This document shows, piece after piece, positions 47,075-59,306 of a DNA stretch of 64,000 nucleotides (the first letter of the stretch is position 1; each line of letters opens with the position of its first letter). The position numbers and the translations under genes were made by a program. The notes below the pieces were generated by a model. It did no database searches. It saw nothing but the letters and a program-made list of their open reading frames with translations, and was not told where the DNA came from. Source of the DNA: Capsicum annuum (taxonomy: Eukaryota; Streptophyta; Magnoliopsida; Solanales; Solanaceae); assembly GCF_002878395.1 (NCBI RefSeq), contig NW_025860786.1, positions 383,429 through 447,428 of the forward strand, in the 5' to 3' direction.

Positions 47075-48250
47075 TCATATAGGTCTTCTTTTGAAAGTAT
47101 GCTTAATCAATCCAAGTATATTAAGATTATGCACCATAAAAAGTTTATTGATTTGATAGACAAGAGGTCCCATAGTTTTGGTTCTTATAGTAATGGCCTC
47201 CATGTAAGCATTAGCATTTCCATTAATTATCACATCAATAGGTTGCCCTTCTTTTTGTCTAACATTAAGTAGAGCCATTATTTGGTCCACTGGTGCCACT
47301 AATTTCTTTAAGGAGGTTGAATGGGAAGCCACTATTTGGTGCAATATAGAGAAATCACTTCTCATTTTCCTTACCATCTTTCTGGTCCCTTCTATTCCTA
47401 TTAAGATTTGGGCCAAGACATTTTCATTTATGGACCTTGCTTGATCATTTCCACCTTGCCTTTGATAGGCAATGCAAGAACAATCCCCCTCAAATGATTT
47501 GACAAGGATCTTATTTCTTTATCAAGCTCCTCATTTTCCACATCTTCATACTCCCTAGCATCTTTAGAGAATATGACAGTGACTACCCTAATACAAGCCC
47601 CTATCATATTTCTAGTAAGAAACTTGATTTGAGTCTTCACCTTGATTATATTGGCATCTCTCTCATCATCTTTTCTCCTTTGATCTTGACCGACAAAAGA
47701 TATAGAGGGATACTTCTCGAACACCTCGACATCTCTTATGTGCCAACCTCTAGTTAACCTTGCCAATTGATTCAGCATATCTAATGTTACTCCATAAGGT
47801 AACTTAATATGAGATCCACCAGATGCATTATCAACAACAACTCTTTTCGATTCATCTAATACTCAATAAAATATTTGGATAATCATCTTCTACAGCATTT
47901 CAAGGCTCAGACATTGTAAGAGTTTGTCATTGAACCTTTGTCACACCTCAAATGAGATCTCACCGCTAAGTTGACAAAAAAATTTTGTTATTTTATCTCT
48001 TAGTTATAGTATTTTAGACTGGAAAAAATATCGATGCAAAAAGGCCTATATAATTTCGAACAAAGATGTAATACATCCAGCGGGTAGAGATCTTAACCAT
48101 ACAACCGCTTCATCGGTTAAGTAAAATGGGGAAAGGCTCAACCAAATAGACTCTTGAGTGATATGAGCACTATCTAATAGGGTGCACACCTCAATGAAGT
48201 TTGTCAAGTAGAGGTTGGCATATTTGTTGGGTTGGCCCATGAATAAGTTT
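47075..48250 (-). pseudogene. E10 gag (Athila-like), broken
   Basis: Three open pieces on the minus strand make one gag. 48240-48046: NKYANLYLTNFIEVC...ESIWLSLSPFYLTDEAVVWLRSLP is the gag core. 47778-47428: RDVEVFEKYPS, then RKDDERDANIIKVKTQIKFLTR, the linker with a coiled part. 47416-47075: MRSDFSILHQIVASHSTSLKKL...RQKEG, the conserved segment before protease. The same order is seen in E14. Protease and pol are lost beyond 47075. Confidence 0.8.
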
Positions 48251-48527
48251 TAATTTTTAACATATGGAGCATTACACTAGTCACATGGAATACCCTATTT
48301 CTCTTGGTTGTTGGGATGCGAATTATGCAAGCATGCCCGATATTTTTTAGATAATCCTTGTCTCCTTAATGCTAATGAAAAAAGCCATCATCTCTCCCAT
48401 TATGGCTCATGGTGTCATCATTATTATGAAAATCACCTAACCAAACAAATATAACAAACAATGTAAGTAAAGACACAATGGGTAAAGCCAAAGTTAGTAA
48501 CACAACCCAAGCAAAGACAAAGTTCAC
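48251..48527 (-). other. E10 leader
   Basis: Sequence between the primer site and the gag core. It should contain the gag N-terminus, but no clear reading frame is left. Confidence 0.4.
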
Positions 48528-48545
48528 TCCCAGGCGACGGAGCTA
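48528..48545 (-). other. E10 primer-binding site (tRNA-Asp type)
   Basis: Minus strand TAGCTCCGTCGCCTGGGA aligns to TGGCGCCGTTGCCGGGGA with four differences, four bases from the LTR end. Confidence 0.7.
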
Positions 48546-48549
48546 TTTT

Positions 48550-49910
48550 TTATAACTCTCAACTTACACCATTTTTTTTTATGTAAGGCGGTTGTTGTGT
48601 TGGGTCGAATCCATGAGGAGTTTATGTTAGCTTTAGAGTCCTATGTATGTTGAAAGCTAACTAGGAGTTAACCCATCATGTAGACATAAAACCAAAAATA
48701 AAATTTAATGGGGGTTTATCATTTAAAACATTTCTTTAACAAATCAACCTATGAAACTAAATGAGAGAAATCAATTGTTAAATTAAATCAAATGAGAGAA
48801 GAGTCTTGGGGTTATGACATCCTAGGGGTAATTAATAGGTAATACTAATTTTAGTTAATGAGTCTTAGGTGGAGGCTTTGGATTTTTAGTGCTAGTCTTC
48901 AAACAACACACTAAAATTTTACTCAAGGATTCTTTCGAATACCTCATGAGTGTGACAAATTCATCAACCCAATACCTCAATATGGCATCCCTTTTTCTAT
49001 GATAATGCCTATGAACATAGAAAATCCAGATAACATCCTTATTTCTAAGACAATGCTAAGGAAAAAGCAAAAAAGCAAATTATTGTTTACAATAACTCAT
49101 CACCCTTATCCCTCTTTCAAGAAAGATAAAGGATCTAAGAAATTGGGGTTTTCTCCCATAACTATCACTTCAATCATAGAGTAATAGTAAAACCTAACGC
49201 GATTAATTATTAATTTAACCTATCAATCAACACCTATACACATAAGAACCTTATTCAATCATAACCCAAGATAAAAATTTTGCTACCCATGAATTTAAAG
49301 AGAAGGAATTTATATAAATTAGCATTTGAATCATCCATTGAAGAAAAAAATAAGCTTACACCAAAGGTTTATGTCCAATTCATAACTAAAATTTCACTTA
49401 TAATTCAATACATGATTGTTTCTCTCCTTCGATTAAAGTGTTATCCTTTTTTTCTTAATCTCCGGTTCTAGATCATCTACATTGTCCAAGGGTATTAAAC
49501 TTTTGTGTTTTGGGAATTAACCGTGCATATATATGATTCTTCCCTTCGAACATACTTGACTAACTGCAATCACACTCTATTTACTGCGATCACAACTTTC
49601 ATTATTGCAATGATCCCCATACGATCGCTGTAACTTGACTTGGTTTTGAATAGTTGTGTTTGCGACCCTCAAGCCAATGTAGAAGTACATGAGGATCAAT
49701 CCATGCTCCTTCTTTCTATCTTGTGGAATCATTTTTGTCTTTTGCTTTTAGTTGCAACTTAGCTTCACGTATTTTCCTCCAATCACCTGGAAACATGCAA
49801 ACCATGGGATTTAATGCATTTCAATAAAGAGTTTTCCTCATGTATAGAATTATTTCATTGTAGTATCTAAGAATTTTGATATAAATGTGTGCAAAATTTG
49901 CCACTCATCA
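48550..49910 (-). repeat. E10 5' LTR (Athila-like)
   Basis: 1.36 kb. On the minus strand it starts TGATGAGTGGCAAATTTTGC at 49910 and ends GTTATA at 48550. The worn motif CTCCTCATGGATTCGACCC (minus strand, near 48604-48622) corresponds to TCCCTGTGGGATTCGACC near the 3' end. A word cluster (ACTGCAATCAC, ACTGCGATCAC, TTGCAATGATC, ACGATCGCTGTAA) is at 49563-49632. Start and size resemble the E7 LTRs. Confidence 0.75.
49527..49534 (-). promoter_or_regulatory. TATA-like box in E10 LTR
   Basis: ATATATAT followed by 'gcacgg' on the minus strand, in the sense of the element. Confidence 0.35.
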
Positions 49911-50064
49911 GTTACACCACAGTGTACAATTGTAATGGTTAATACCTAGAACTAGCCTCCTAGAAATTTATTTTTCTTATAGTTTTAAAATTTCTTCCCT
50001 CCCTCCCACTGTAGTTCCTTATTTTTGTTTCTAACATTGTAATTTCTATATTTGCAGGACTATC
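49911..50064 (+). other. E11 sequence upstream of ORF3, with 3' splice-site-like end
   Basis: Ends in a pyrimidine-rich run and 'tttgcag' (50051-50057), seven bases before the ORF3 ATG. This is a good plant 3' splice acceptor. Confidence 0.45.
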
Positions 50065-51230
50065 ATGGATTTGGAATAATGCTATCAAATATTCCCTTAC
50101 ATCGTTAATCGTGATCGATATGAGGAAAGGCCACACAATAGGGACTTTCTCCACTATATAGGTTTTGTAATGAGGATGTAGAAGATGAGGCTAAAACTTC
50201 TATAATAATTTAAAAACATTCAGATGGAAAATGCTAATGGAGTGTATCCTTGAGTTTAACCTAGACTTAATTTGGGAGATTTATGTTATTCTCCCAACAA
50301 TAGAGTGGTTAGTGCTTATTCCCACTATTACCATCCATGGAAAGAATGTCCAAGTGGATTCTTCCACCATTAGTGATACTCTAGAGGTTCCCAAACATTA
50401 TAAATACTACCTTTCAAGTAAAAGTATGAGATACAAACTCAAAGTGGGTTGTCGGGGTCTTGGCCGTGGAGGGTCGAGTGAATGAGGTGAAGTGGTTTGA
50501 TCTCAAAGGTATCAAGAGTGCGTACTTTTTTGCACAAACTAGGATTTGGTTACAGCTAGTGTCCCGAAGGATCAATTCTATGGTAAATATGACTGATGAG
50601 GTTTTCCAATAGCCATAGTTATGGCATGTGCACTTGTGGGTTGAGATAAATATAAGGGCCCAAATTATGGAGGAATGGCTGTAATTTTATGCTAGGGAGA
50701 GGTCATGAGGGATCTATTCTTACCTTCTATGATTACCAAGTTATTCAAGAGGGTAGACATACACACTGAGCATCACAAGGCCATAGGGGAGTGTGATGTG
50801 GCGCACAACTAATTAAGAATTAGAGAAGCAAATGGAAGAAGTAAGAACAAGAAAAAGATAAGGTATGGAGATGAGAATAGTCGAGTTGATGGAAATTAAG
50901 AGTCAAACACCTCCTCTACCCAGGATCCCGTATCTCTCGATGGTTTAGAGGCTAACTTTACTATTATATGGGGTTATAATACTCTAGTAGACCCAACTCG
51001 AGCCTATTTTGATCATAAAAAAAAGATTAATAAGGAAAATAATAAGTGTCGCTCTTGAGATAACATGCTACTGAAGATGTGGAAGGTGGTGTAAGTTATT
51101 TTCAAATATTCCTTGCTTAGCAAGAAACTCCAAATGCTGACAAAGAAAGATGTCAACGAATTTTCATTCTATAAATAAATGGAAGAGGGGGATTAAATTG
51201 CCTCAAGCCTTATAGTTTAGGCCACCAACT
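50065..51230 (+). pseudogene. E11 ORF3, putative plant transposon protein type, broken
   Basis: ATG at 50065 (MDLE) is followed by shifted pieces: YEERPHNRDFLHYIGF (50116-50165), a LEFNLDLIWEIYV...TIEWLVLIPTITIHGKNVQVDSSTISDTLEVP stretch in the 50231-50485 frame, AIVMACALVG and NIRAQIMEEW (50615-50685), then LPSMITKLFKRVDIHTEHH (50722-50778). The order matches the plant ORF3 domain. The C-terminal part is basic and low in complexity (SKNKKKIRYGDENS). E10 sits immediately upstream and has probably separated this ORF3 from its pol. Confidence 0.65.
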
Positions 51231-54229
51231 AGATATGCCCCTGTTGTTATGTTTTATTCATTGATTCAATTTGTGTTACCCCATTTGGAGCCTATAACAA
51301 ACAATTACTCTTTTTGTTTTTCTCGTATTTTTAGGATATCTATTATATTGTATTCCGCAATGATTTTCAAACTTTAACTAGTACAAATACAATATTTCTT
51401 TTGTAATGATTACAAAATTATAAAATAATGGAAGAATTCCCGACAACTTACTGTGGCTTATGATCGTCATTGTAGTAAAATTTCCATTATAGTGGTGTCG
51501 CTGCAACGGTACCCTCTAGTGGTTCCACTTTCTCTTTTTCCACACAATACTATCCCACAAATACTTTTGTTGTTTATTACCTTTTTGTCTACTTAATCTC
51601 AGCCCAAATGCTTATTTAATAATCTTGAGCCATTACCAATGTGATTCAAATTCACAATTCTAGCAAGTATAACACATTCCTTCCTCTTTCTCTCATAATT
51701 AGGAACTCCAAAAAGTTTTTCTCTCCTTTAAGATAGTTAGGTACCTAGGTAGTTCGACATGATTTAGATAAAAATTAAGGAATAGTCAAACCATAAAGAT
51801 ATGAGACATGTCTCACGTAGTGGAAATACACCTCTAGATCGTACTCGGTACTCAAAACGCCCAGTTCCCTTAGCCACAAATATTTCAAATCTACACATAT
51901 CACATATATTTACATTTAAGAGTTTTAACCATCACACAGTAAGTCAATATATACTACACTTAGAAAAATCCACATAACTCATTCCTACACATTATTGCCT
52001 TAAACAATATCAAGCAAACCATAACAAATTAACTCCCTATGCTTCTTGTTGTCCACTATTGGTTGGAATGTCCTATTCCAACCTTTCAAATTCAAAAAGA
52101 TACCAATTACACCCAACTATTCCTAATTGTGGTGGTTGACATACAAAGTGGAATATGCTATATACAAATTGAACTCAATCTAAGGAGATAAAATTGAGAT
52201 GGTACGATAGAAAATAAAAAGGTGAAATAGTTTTCTAGATTACTTGTAGCCTTCTGCTGATTTTATATTGATTTCAATACACCAAACAGTATGACTCTAC
52301 CTAATATTTACTCTTGTACCAGGACATAGATAACATGGGCACTGATATAATTTTTCCATAACGCAAGTCGTGAATCATGCAGGAACCTACCTGAATACTA
52401 TCCTATCTAGGAGAATCCTTACTACCCAATCATTCTATTCATGTGGAAGTTAAAACATGTTCTTTATTCAAGGACTTTAAATTTAGTTGGTACATACTAA
52501 TCACTTTTAATATATTTGATAAGTAAAACTGATGCAGAAAATAATCAAAAGTGAATCCTTTAAAGCTAGCCTAAACTGGTATAAGAGAACTATATACATA
52601 GTAGATGAATCAATGACAAAATATTCATGCAAGATTGATAGGGCAGGATCTATTATAGAATGATCACTATTACTGCTATAGAAACTCCAACTAACCTAAA
52701 ACATGGATATACCCTCGAAATGAGATATAGTAAGTGTTGTATTAGTACAACCACATGTACTGGTAGGTATCATCAGCTGACTAGGGATAGAAATAATAAT
52801 AAATATAATACCAAATAGGAAATAAGCCATGACATTAAATAAAATTAAAGTTATGAAAGCTTGTTTATACATGCGTTACTATTAGCACTTAGTCTCTCAG
52901 TGACCTACTTTTCATAAAACATTTTCTTGTATCTTTGTCCTTGACAATCTATTCTACCGTATGTTGTTATTATATTTTATGTAACCCTATTTCTAATCTA
53001 GTAAGGACAACTTTATAGTGTTCAATGAATCAATACTTGGGACTGCTAGTCGTAGTCGTGTTCCTTCTTATTTTATTTCTTATACTAATGACACATTCCA
53101 TCGAGACTGACTAGAAAGACCAATATAGATAAGGAATGAATGTGTGTAGCATGCATAACTTCTCTTCCACTTATCAAGTCATCACCATTATTATTAACAA
53201 AAGCAATATTATGAATATCATAATGCAAGATCTACTCATCATCATCAATATCCAGAATAATATCATCAATATCATGAAAATCATGAGCTTAATATGATCA
53301 CTATCATCATCATTATTATCATCTCATCATCATCGTCATCAATATTATTATCAATGTCTTCAACATTATGAAGATCATAATGTATGTGTCATCAACATAA
53401 TCAACAAAAATATAATGAATGGATTTGAAATGAAGTTGCAATCACAATAGTGCACAAAAGCAATTATGTAAATTCGTTCATAAAAATTTGTACAAACCCT
53501 GAGGGACTACATTATCCCTTCCTATACTAATCCCCACAATATTACATCCCTCTTATCCTTTTTACCTTTTTTCTCGATCGATTAAAGGTCTATTTATAAT
53601 ATGCATATGCATACCTTTTGTACTCATATTCACATAACCCCTTCTAGTTCATATGTAATAACTTTGAGGGACAATTGCCACCCCTTAAATCTTGATGCCT
53701 ATTTGTACTCTTAAGTTTTCCTGTCCTTTTTAGATAATACTTACAAACTGAATACTACCACCTAAGCCATCTTATTAACATAGCTTCTACATCATTGTTA
53801 AGCCTTATTAACAATCTTAAACAATAGTTGATTATCCTGATTACTACTAATGACCAACTTTAGCTTTAGTTTGCTTCTTTTTGTCCATTCTTTATAGTAT
53901 TTAACCCCAACTATACTCATACATAATTAAATTTGTTTAGCGAATCCTAATTCCCATAAAATATGGCTAAATATCTGCATGTATGTCAAACCAAATTGTT
54001 ACAACAATAACTTTTTATAACATTTAAGGCCACTTATATTATGAGTAGTTTTGTCTATCCAAATGCCATGGCCGAAGGTCTAACATATGGAATCCCCCGA
54101 TATTACTATCAATATTACATGCATCAAATTCTCTCAATTATAATTTAAATATGAACCTACCTCATTGATGAATGATCCTTCATTTAATGAACGCAAATGT
54201 GTAAATATTTTAATTAAGCTTAAAGGGTA
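51231..54229. other. Unassigned non-coding stretch
   Basis: No coding similarity. At 51440-51525 the words 'actgtggcttatgatcgtca', 'ccattatagtggtg' and 'gtcgctgcaacgg' look like the word clusters of Athila-like LTRs, so part may be the 3' UTR or LTR of E11. From 53180 to 53410 the text is rich in CAT/ATC triplets. The general style is LTR-like, but I can fix no edges. Confidence 0.4.
53180..53410. repeat. Cryptic CAT/ATC triplet region
   Basis: Imperfect runs such as 'tcatcatcatcaatatc', 'atcatcatcattattatcat' and 'catcatcatcgtcatcaata', without a fixed period. Likely microsatellite-like sequence inside an LTR. Confidence 0.65.
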
Positions 54230-55131
54230 TCGTGTAGCTGAGCCGTGAAGGTGGAGGTCCTGAGGGACTGATACTGGAAATCACGTTTTTTGGTGTAGGG
54301 TTTTGGTGTTTATGACTATGTGCATAGTTCACACATTACATGCATGTATATATTTTGGAATGGTTGTAGCCTTGATGGTTTTGGCCCTTCGTCGGATTTC
54401 TCTGGTTTGTGCGGCTAATAGCACTAGGTCCTAACTAGCAGGGAGGGAGTTGGGCCCAACTAAAAGGGGGAGCTAGACCATTATAGCCCATAGATATGAA
54501 TGACAGTTTTAGCTACACAATCTAGGCTAATATTTTACTTTCATGCTAAGACTTATTCCCTATCTCGACATATTATATATATGTATATAATTATATGCAT
54601 TAGTTTTTGAATGATTTTGGACCGAATTTATCATGGCATTATTTTATTCCTTTCCTAACTTACATGGTAGCGCTAACTCTACTAATCATTACCTAATTTT
54701 GTATCCCCACATGATGAAGAGAACGGAGACACTTTTACTTTTCCTACCCAGTTAATAGGTCATTCTAGATTGATCGTGAGTCAGTTTGAAGTGGTGGGCT
54801 TCCATATTCCGAAAGACCCTTATTTAATTTTATTGTTTTATCAATGTTTTGTACTATTCCTTTTGGACTCATTTTGGCTATGCGGAGGTATGTCCAGATT
54901 TAGGTTGTTCATGGTTATTAGAGGATTTATGAATCACTGTGAATTGGGATTGATGTTAAAGATCTTAGATTTCTTTTTGTGCTAGGTGCTTAGCTATCTT
55001 GTTATATGTTTGAAATTTATCCACAGCTAGTTATATTATGTTCTAGTTGGCTATGGTAAAGGGGGTGGTCTCCAGTTCTCGGTGGACTTGAGATACATAT
55101 CACATATAGGAACTATTTTTTGTCATGACAC
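54230..55131 (+). repeat. 3' end of a chromovirus-type LTR (E12)
   Basis: Ends TGTCATGACA at 55131, after 'ggtggtctccagttctcggt' and 'ggacttgagatacatatcac', words I associate with the 3' end of gypsy LTRs of this type. No primer site follows, so this is a solo LTR remnant or the right end of an element. The left edge is not found; the open frame 54770-54985 is a by-product. Confidence 0.45.
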
Positions 55132-55139
55132 ATTAGTCA

Positions 55140-56013
55140 CCAAGTGCATTTGGTGCTCATACAACCCTATCTATGTAGGAGGTCCATATGCAGGCTCGTG
55201 TAGGATTGTCAAGATAGAGCGCTCTAAAGTATCCACCATCTATCCTCAAACTATTACATGATCAAGTAGTCATATCTTATGATATTCAATCTTCTTCTTT
55301 CTCATTAAAATATTTCATATATAACGTAGAAAAGTGGTTGCATAAGTAGTATTGAACTCTTGGACAATGTAGGCACCATCGTATCCCTGCTTCATGGCCA
55401 TTCATACAAAATGATGTCTCTTAAATAATGATTTAATATTTGGCATTGGTATAAGATTATCTATGAAAATATGTGATTCTTATGTATTGGTTCCTCAAAA
55501 CTGACCATTGTCCTTTTTTATGCCATCAGTAAAGATATACCATGACCTAATTACTTCTCATCTCTTCTGATATATTTGGCAAGTGTCATATGAGAAACAT
55601 GTTCATTCTTTCTTTAAGTCACCTATCTATACTGCTTTTATGCTGACCCTCTTTATTAAAACTTTCTCCTTATCATTGTCTCCCTCAATATTATTGCCAT
55701 CATCATCAGCCTCGATAGTACAGTATTCAATATTTTGTTTTGACTCCTATTCCTTGGACTTCTTCTCATCACTTGAACCCTCAACGTCCTCTTCAGACTG
55801 GGATGAGGATTTCGTAGCATCTTTTAAAGTTTTTTGTCTCATTGTACATAGAAGATGTGGCTCAATGGTTTATGTGTACTATACCTTTGACCTTGTGGAT
55901 AAGTCACTCTCAAAGTCAAAGTTATTTCTCTCTTCTAGCTTATGTCCATAGGAGTTGGTGGGTGAGAGATTATGTCTATGATTTGCTAAATATTTATTTG
56001 GTCTTGGAGCCAT
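55140..56013 (-). pseudogene. E13 ORF3 N-terminal part, broken
   Basis: ATG at 56013 (minus) opens MAPRPNKYLANHR, and after a stop an acidic, Ser-rich stretch is read (SSSQSEEDVEGSSDEKKSKE near 55815-55750, then more Asp/Glu). The opening resembles the E3 ORF3 start. The conserved ORF3 domain is not reached or not legible, so the assignment rests on the N-terminus and on a splice-acceptor-like TTTCTCCATAG five bases before the ATG. Confidence 0.4.
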
Positions 56014-56460
56014 GGTATCTATGGAGAAATTACTATACTCAAAATAAAACAAAAGAAGCAACAGAAAAAGTAACCAGTGCTCAGTGACACATGGGGTTAT
56101 GGGTTGTGGTAAAGGTCTACGACCTATGGAGAGTTCCATAATAATATTGCTTTTTAGAAATTTTACCAATTCTTGGTCAACGACCATTCCTATCACCTGT
56201 AAGGAAAGCCTGCAGTTCATGAGGTATGATATCAACCTACACTTGGTGAAATTTTTATTAACATTTTTTGCCAATGAGCACCCCTATGGTCCTGGGGGAT
56301 GTCCCGTGGTTCGTAAAATTGCTTGTGCACCCCTCTTTTTCCATTTTGCTATGGGTTGGAATTGCACATATGCAATCACTTAATTTTTATAAGGTAGGAT
56401 TTCTTAAAAGAACTTTAACTAGTTTTACGAGTGTAATAGAGCGAATCCTAGGATTATAAA
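56014..56460 (-). other. E13 region upstream of ORF3
   Basis: Non-coding. On the minus strand words such as ACCATAGGGGTGCTC, GGTCGTTGACCAAG and GGTCGTAGACC recall the pre-ORF3 word clusters of E7 and E14. The pyrimidine-rich stretch before the ATG fits a splice acceptor. Confidence 0.35.
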
Positions 56461-57750
56461 TCCCAATGTAAAAGTGAATACAGCAACTTTCAAGTCTAGT
56501 AGAATTAAATCACATCAATACGATCATTGGACTTGAAAGATATTCTAAGTCTTCCCATTTACATTCAAACACAAAAATAGATTAAGTAGACTTCACCTAA
56601 TATAAATTTGTCGGACATATTTGGAATCTAGCGAGCAAAATAACTCCAAGCTTATTTTCAAAGTACCCTAAAATCGTAATGCCCTCAACTTAAAAGGGTG
56701 CTCAAACCAATAATAAATAAGTTTTTGCACTAGTTTTAACATGATTCAATTGATCAAATTCAAAACTCCCTTCCATCATCATGAAAATATAGGAAAAATA
56801 CCACAAACCAATACCCAACACACAAACATAGTAAATAGACAAAAATCAAAGCATAATATGTAATACTTTTCAATTTCACACTAATTGCTTATTCTTTTTT
56901 TACATATATTACGAACCCTAACCCATAAATTATGCTAGAATTATCAAAGAAAAATAAATTATCATTAATTACTTCAAAAACATTGATAATCAAGTTAGGA
57001 AGAAAGAGGAGTATAAATCTTCAAAGAACAAACTTCTACACTTCAAACACCAGTAAATGAAATTTGAAAGAAAAAAGTGTCGATGAATGAAAAAGAGTGG
57101 AATGGTTATGTAAGTGGTGGAGACAATCATGGGTTATGTTTGATTTAATTTATCTATCACTTTTAGAGTTGTAGTGGGATAAGGTGTTTTAAAAATTTAA
57201 GTGACCTTCTGGTACAAAATCATGCCAAAATTGAGTGAAACCCCTTTTTAAATATTCAAAAGTAGGATAATGGGTCAAATTGGGTTGGTTCTTTTTAAAT
57301 TGATAACCTAGATGCCACAACCTAGCTGATGGACCATGAGACAAGCTCCCAGTCAGCGGGAAGGTTCATCAAGTAAGGATCTTACCTGGGACCTATGATG
57401 CACACCATGGAGCGTGAGCTCTTTTAGAGGTAAGGGCTCATTAAAATATGTATTTGTTCTAATTCTAGTACAACCAGTTAAGTTGTTATTTAGGAATCCA
57501 ATGAATGTTATTTAAGGTGACACTTTCATAGTTTGGGTTAGAATTCTCAAGATTAATCATAGAAGTCATAATGCTATGGCGAGATTTTGTTATTCAAGTT
57601 CACCATAATAATTTTGAGTCCCTAGATCTTGCTTTACCTATAGTGATCTTTGCAAATTTATTGAGGGATTGCCCAAAAGTTAGATAAAATGGTCCAAAAC
57701 ATAGTTCTCAAGCTCTATTCGAAGCAATAACACCACTATCTAGGGGTTAT
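56461..57750. other. Unassigned non-coding stretch
   Basis: AT-rich, no coding similarity. Around 57310-57420 the words 'ggaccatgagacaagctcc' and 'cctatgatgcacaccatgg' recall decayed CpG-rich parts of gypsy LTRs. No edges found. Confidence 0.35.
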
Positions 57751-57949
57751 TGATGTGTGAGAACAAAATAACATATTTGAGGCTTTTAATTGAGAATAAT
57801 TGCAAAGTCTTAAGAAACTTTTGTTATTTTTTATTTTTTTCTCTTTGATACTACAGTGAAAGTCGAGATACAAGAGAATCAACAATTATGAGAGTAAAAA
57901 AGTTGATTTTTAAGCAAGCAGAGAAGGAAGAACAACTGAAGACTTGTCT

Positions 57950-58260
57950 TATACGTCATCATCCTTGTTATAAGCTATCAAAGTTGCCGTTAGGATTATA
58001 CATAGAATGGCCTTCAGCTGGAATGTATGACAACATCTGTGATAGGTCGTCAAAAGTGTGATAAGCCATTAGGGTAGTCGTCAGGCTTAGGCAGAGAATG
58101 GATTTTGGAGTAAAGAAGTGACGACATCTCTGATAAGTTGTCACATATTTGATAAGCCATCAGGCTCATTGTGACTTAGGCAGGGAATGTATTTTAAAGT
58201 GAAGAAGTGACGATATCTCTGATAAGGCATCATATCTGTCATCACCTTTTTGAGAAAATA
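57950..58260. repeat. 90-bp tandem array in the E14 LTR
   Basis: The word GATAGG/GATAAG starts at 58041, 58131 and 58221 (steps of exactly 90). A fourth, more worn unit precedes it (ATAAGC at 57970 versus 58061). Units contain facing words such as CTGATAAGTTGTCAC and TTGATAAGCCATCAG, so each can partly fold back. Confidence 0.85.
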
Positions 58261-58298
58261 CAGTGATCTATGATTTTTTTTCCATTATTAGACTAAAG

Positions 58299-58306
58299 TA
58301 TTTAAA
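58299..58306 (+). promoter_or_regulatory. TATA-like box in E14 LTR
   Basis: TATTTAAA just downstream of the 90-bp array, followed by 'gttagggttttcattc'. Right orientation and place for the LTR promoter. Confidence 0.4.
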
Positions 58307-59183
58307 GAATATGTTAGGGTTTTCATTCATAATCTTTGATATCTGGAACTCACCTTTTGAGTACTTTTCTCTCTATCTTCTGACTTTAATTCTTTAGAGA
58401 GATTATTACAATTTTTTGGGGATTTTCTACTGGATCAAATATGACAAACTATACATCTTACTGTGAGATCATCTATCTAAGTATGAATTCAAATTGTTCT
58501 CTTGCTTAGTTTATTATGAGTAGCTAAATTCCCTTAACCCGAGTTGTGGGATCTATAGGTTTGGGTTTGTAACGTAACTAACTGTTCAAAATTCAAACAG
58601 TGGTAGGAAATTCTTGTTAATTCGATTCTTTTACATGCTGAATATTAGTTGTAAATAATAGACTTTGCTTACGGGTGATTTTCTTGAGATAAGAAATCAG
58701 CCTTAGTAAGAAGTAAATCATCAACAGGGACTTGGAAGCATTAAACACCCATTTAATAATCAATGTTTTAACAAGATTAATTAACTTGGGGTAACATCCT
58801 ATTATGAAATATAAATTCCCTACTTTCAAGAGAATTAGGTCATTAAATGTATAAATAGGTTGAGAAACAATTAGACATAACTTCGACAAGGATAGTCTGT
58901 TGTCCTACCTATCATAAGAATCTTGAACTGTTACTAGCGTCTGTCGAATCCCAATACCCATAGTGAACATAACTCTAGTTTTCCTTATCATATTTATTTT
59001 AAACACTGAACTGAAAAGTAATCATTTATTACACTTCGAAAAACCACCATTCATAGGAAACTGGTAACTATCAGTTGATTAACCCGCAGATAAATCAAAT
59101 TCATACCCTATTCCTTGTGGGATTCGACCCCAACCTTGTTAGGATATATTTTGACAATGATCGCTTACATTCGTTATCAAAAA

Positions 59184-59201
59184 TGGCATCGTTTTTGGGG
59201 A
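59184..59201 (+). other. E14 primer-binding site (tRNA-Asp type)
   Basis: TGGCATCGTTTTTGGGGA matches TGGCGCCGTTGCCGGGGA at 15 of 18 bases. This primer is typical for Athila-like elements. Confidence 0.8.
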
Positions 59202-59306
59202 ATACAGTTGTAAATTAAAGTTTGTGTACACTAATTCACTGTTAGTCATGTTTCCTAGTTTTACGTTCATTTGTTGTTGTTTTTTTCTATAGGACTTTTG
59301 TAGGGT

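Larger units (their letters stand above)
57751..59179 (+). repeat. E14 5' LTR (left edge approximate)
   Basis: About 1.43 kb. The right edge is firm: GTTATCA at 59179, four bases before the primer site, after 'cttgtgggattcgacccc' (59117-59134), the conserved word near the 3' end of such LTRs. The left edge at TGATGTGTGAG (57751) is chosen because it follows 'ctaggggttat', a polypurine-like sequence; it could be wrong. The LTR holds a 90-bp tandem array and a TATA-like box. Confidence 0.65.

Noticed and set aside
55583..55951. 122-codon plus-strand frame, Ser-rich
   Set aside because: It is the complement of the acidic Ser/Asp/Glu-rich stretch of E13 ORF3 on the minus strand.
58617..58889. 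90-codon minus-strand frame
   Set aside because: Lies inside the E14 LTR against the element's direction; no family resemblance.
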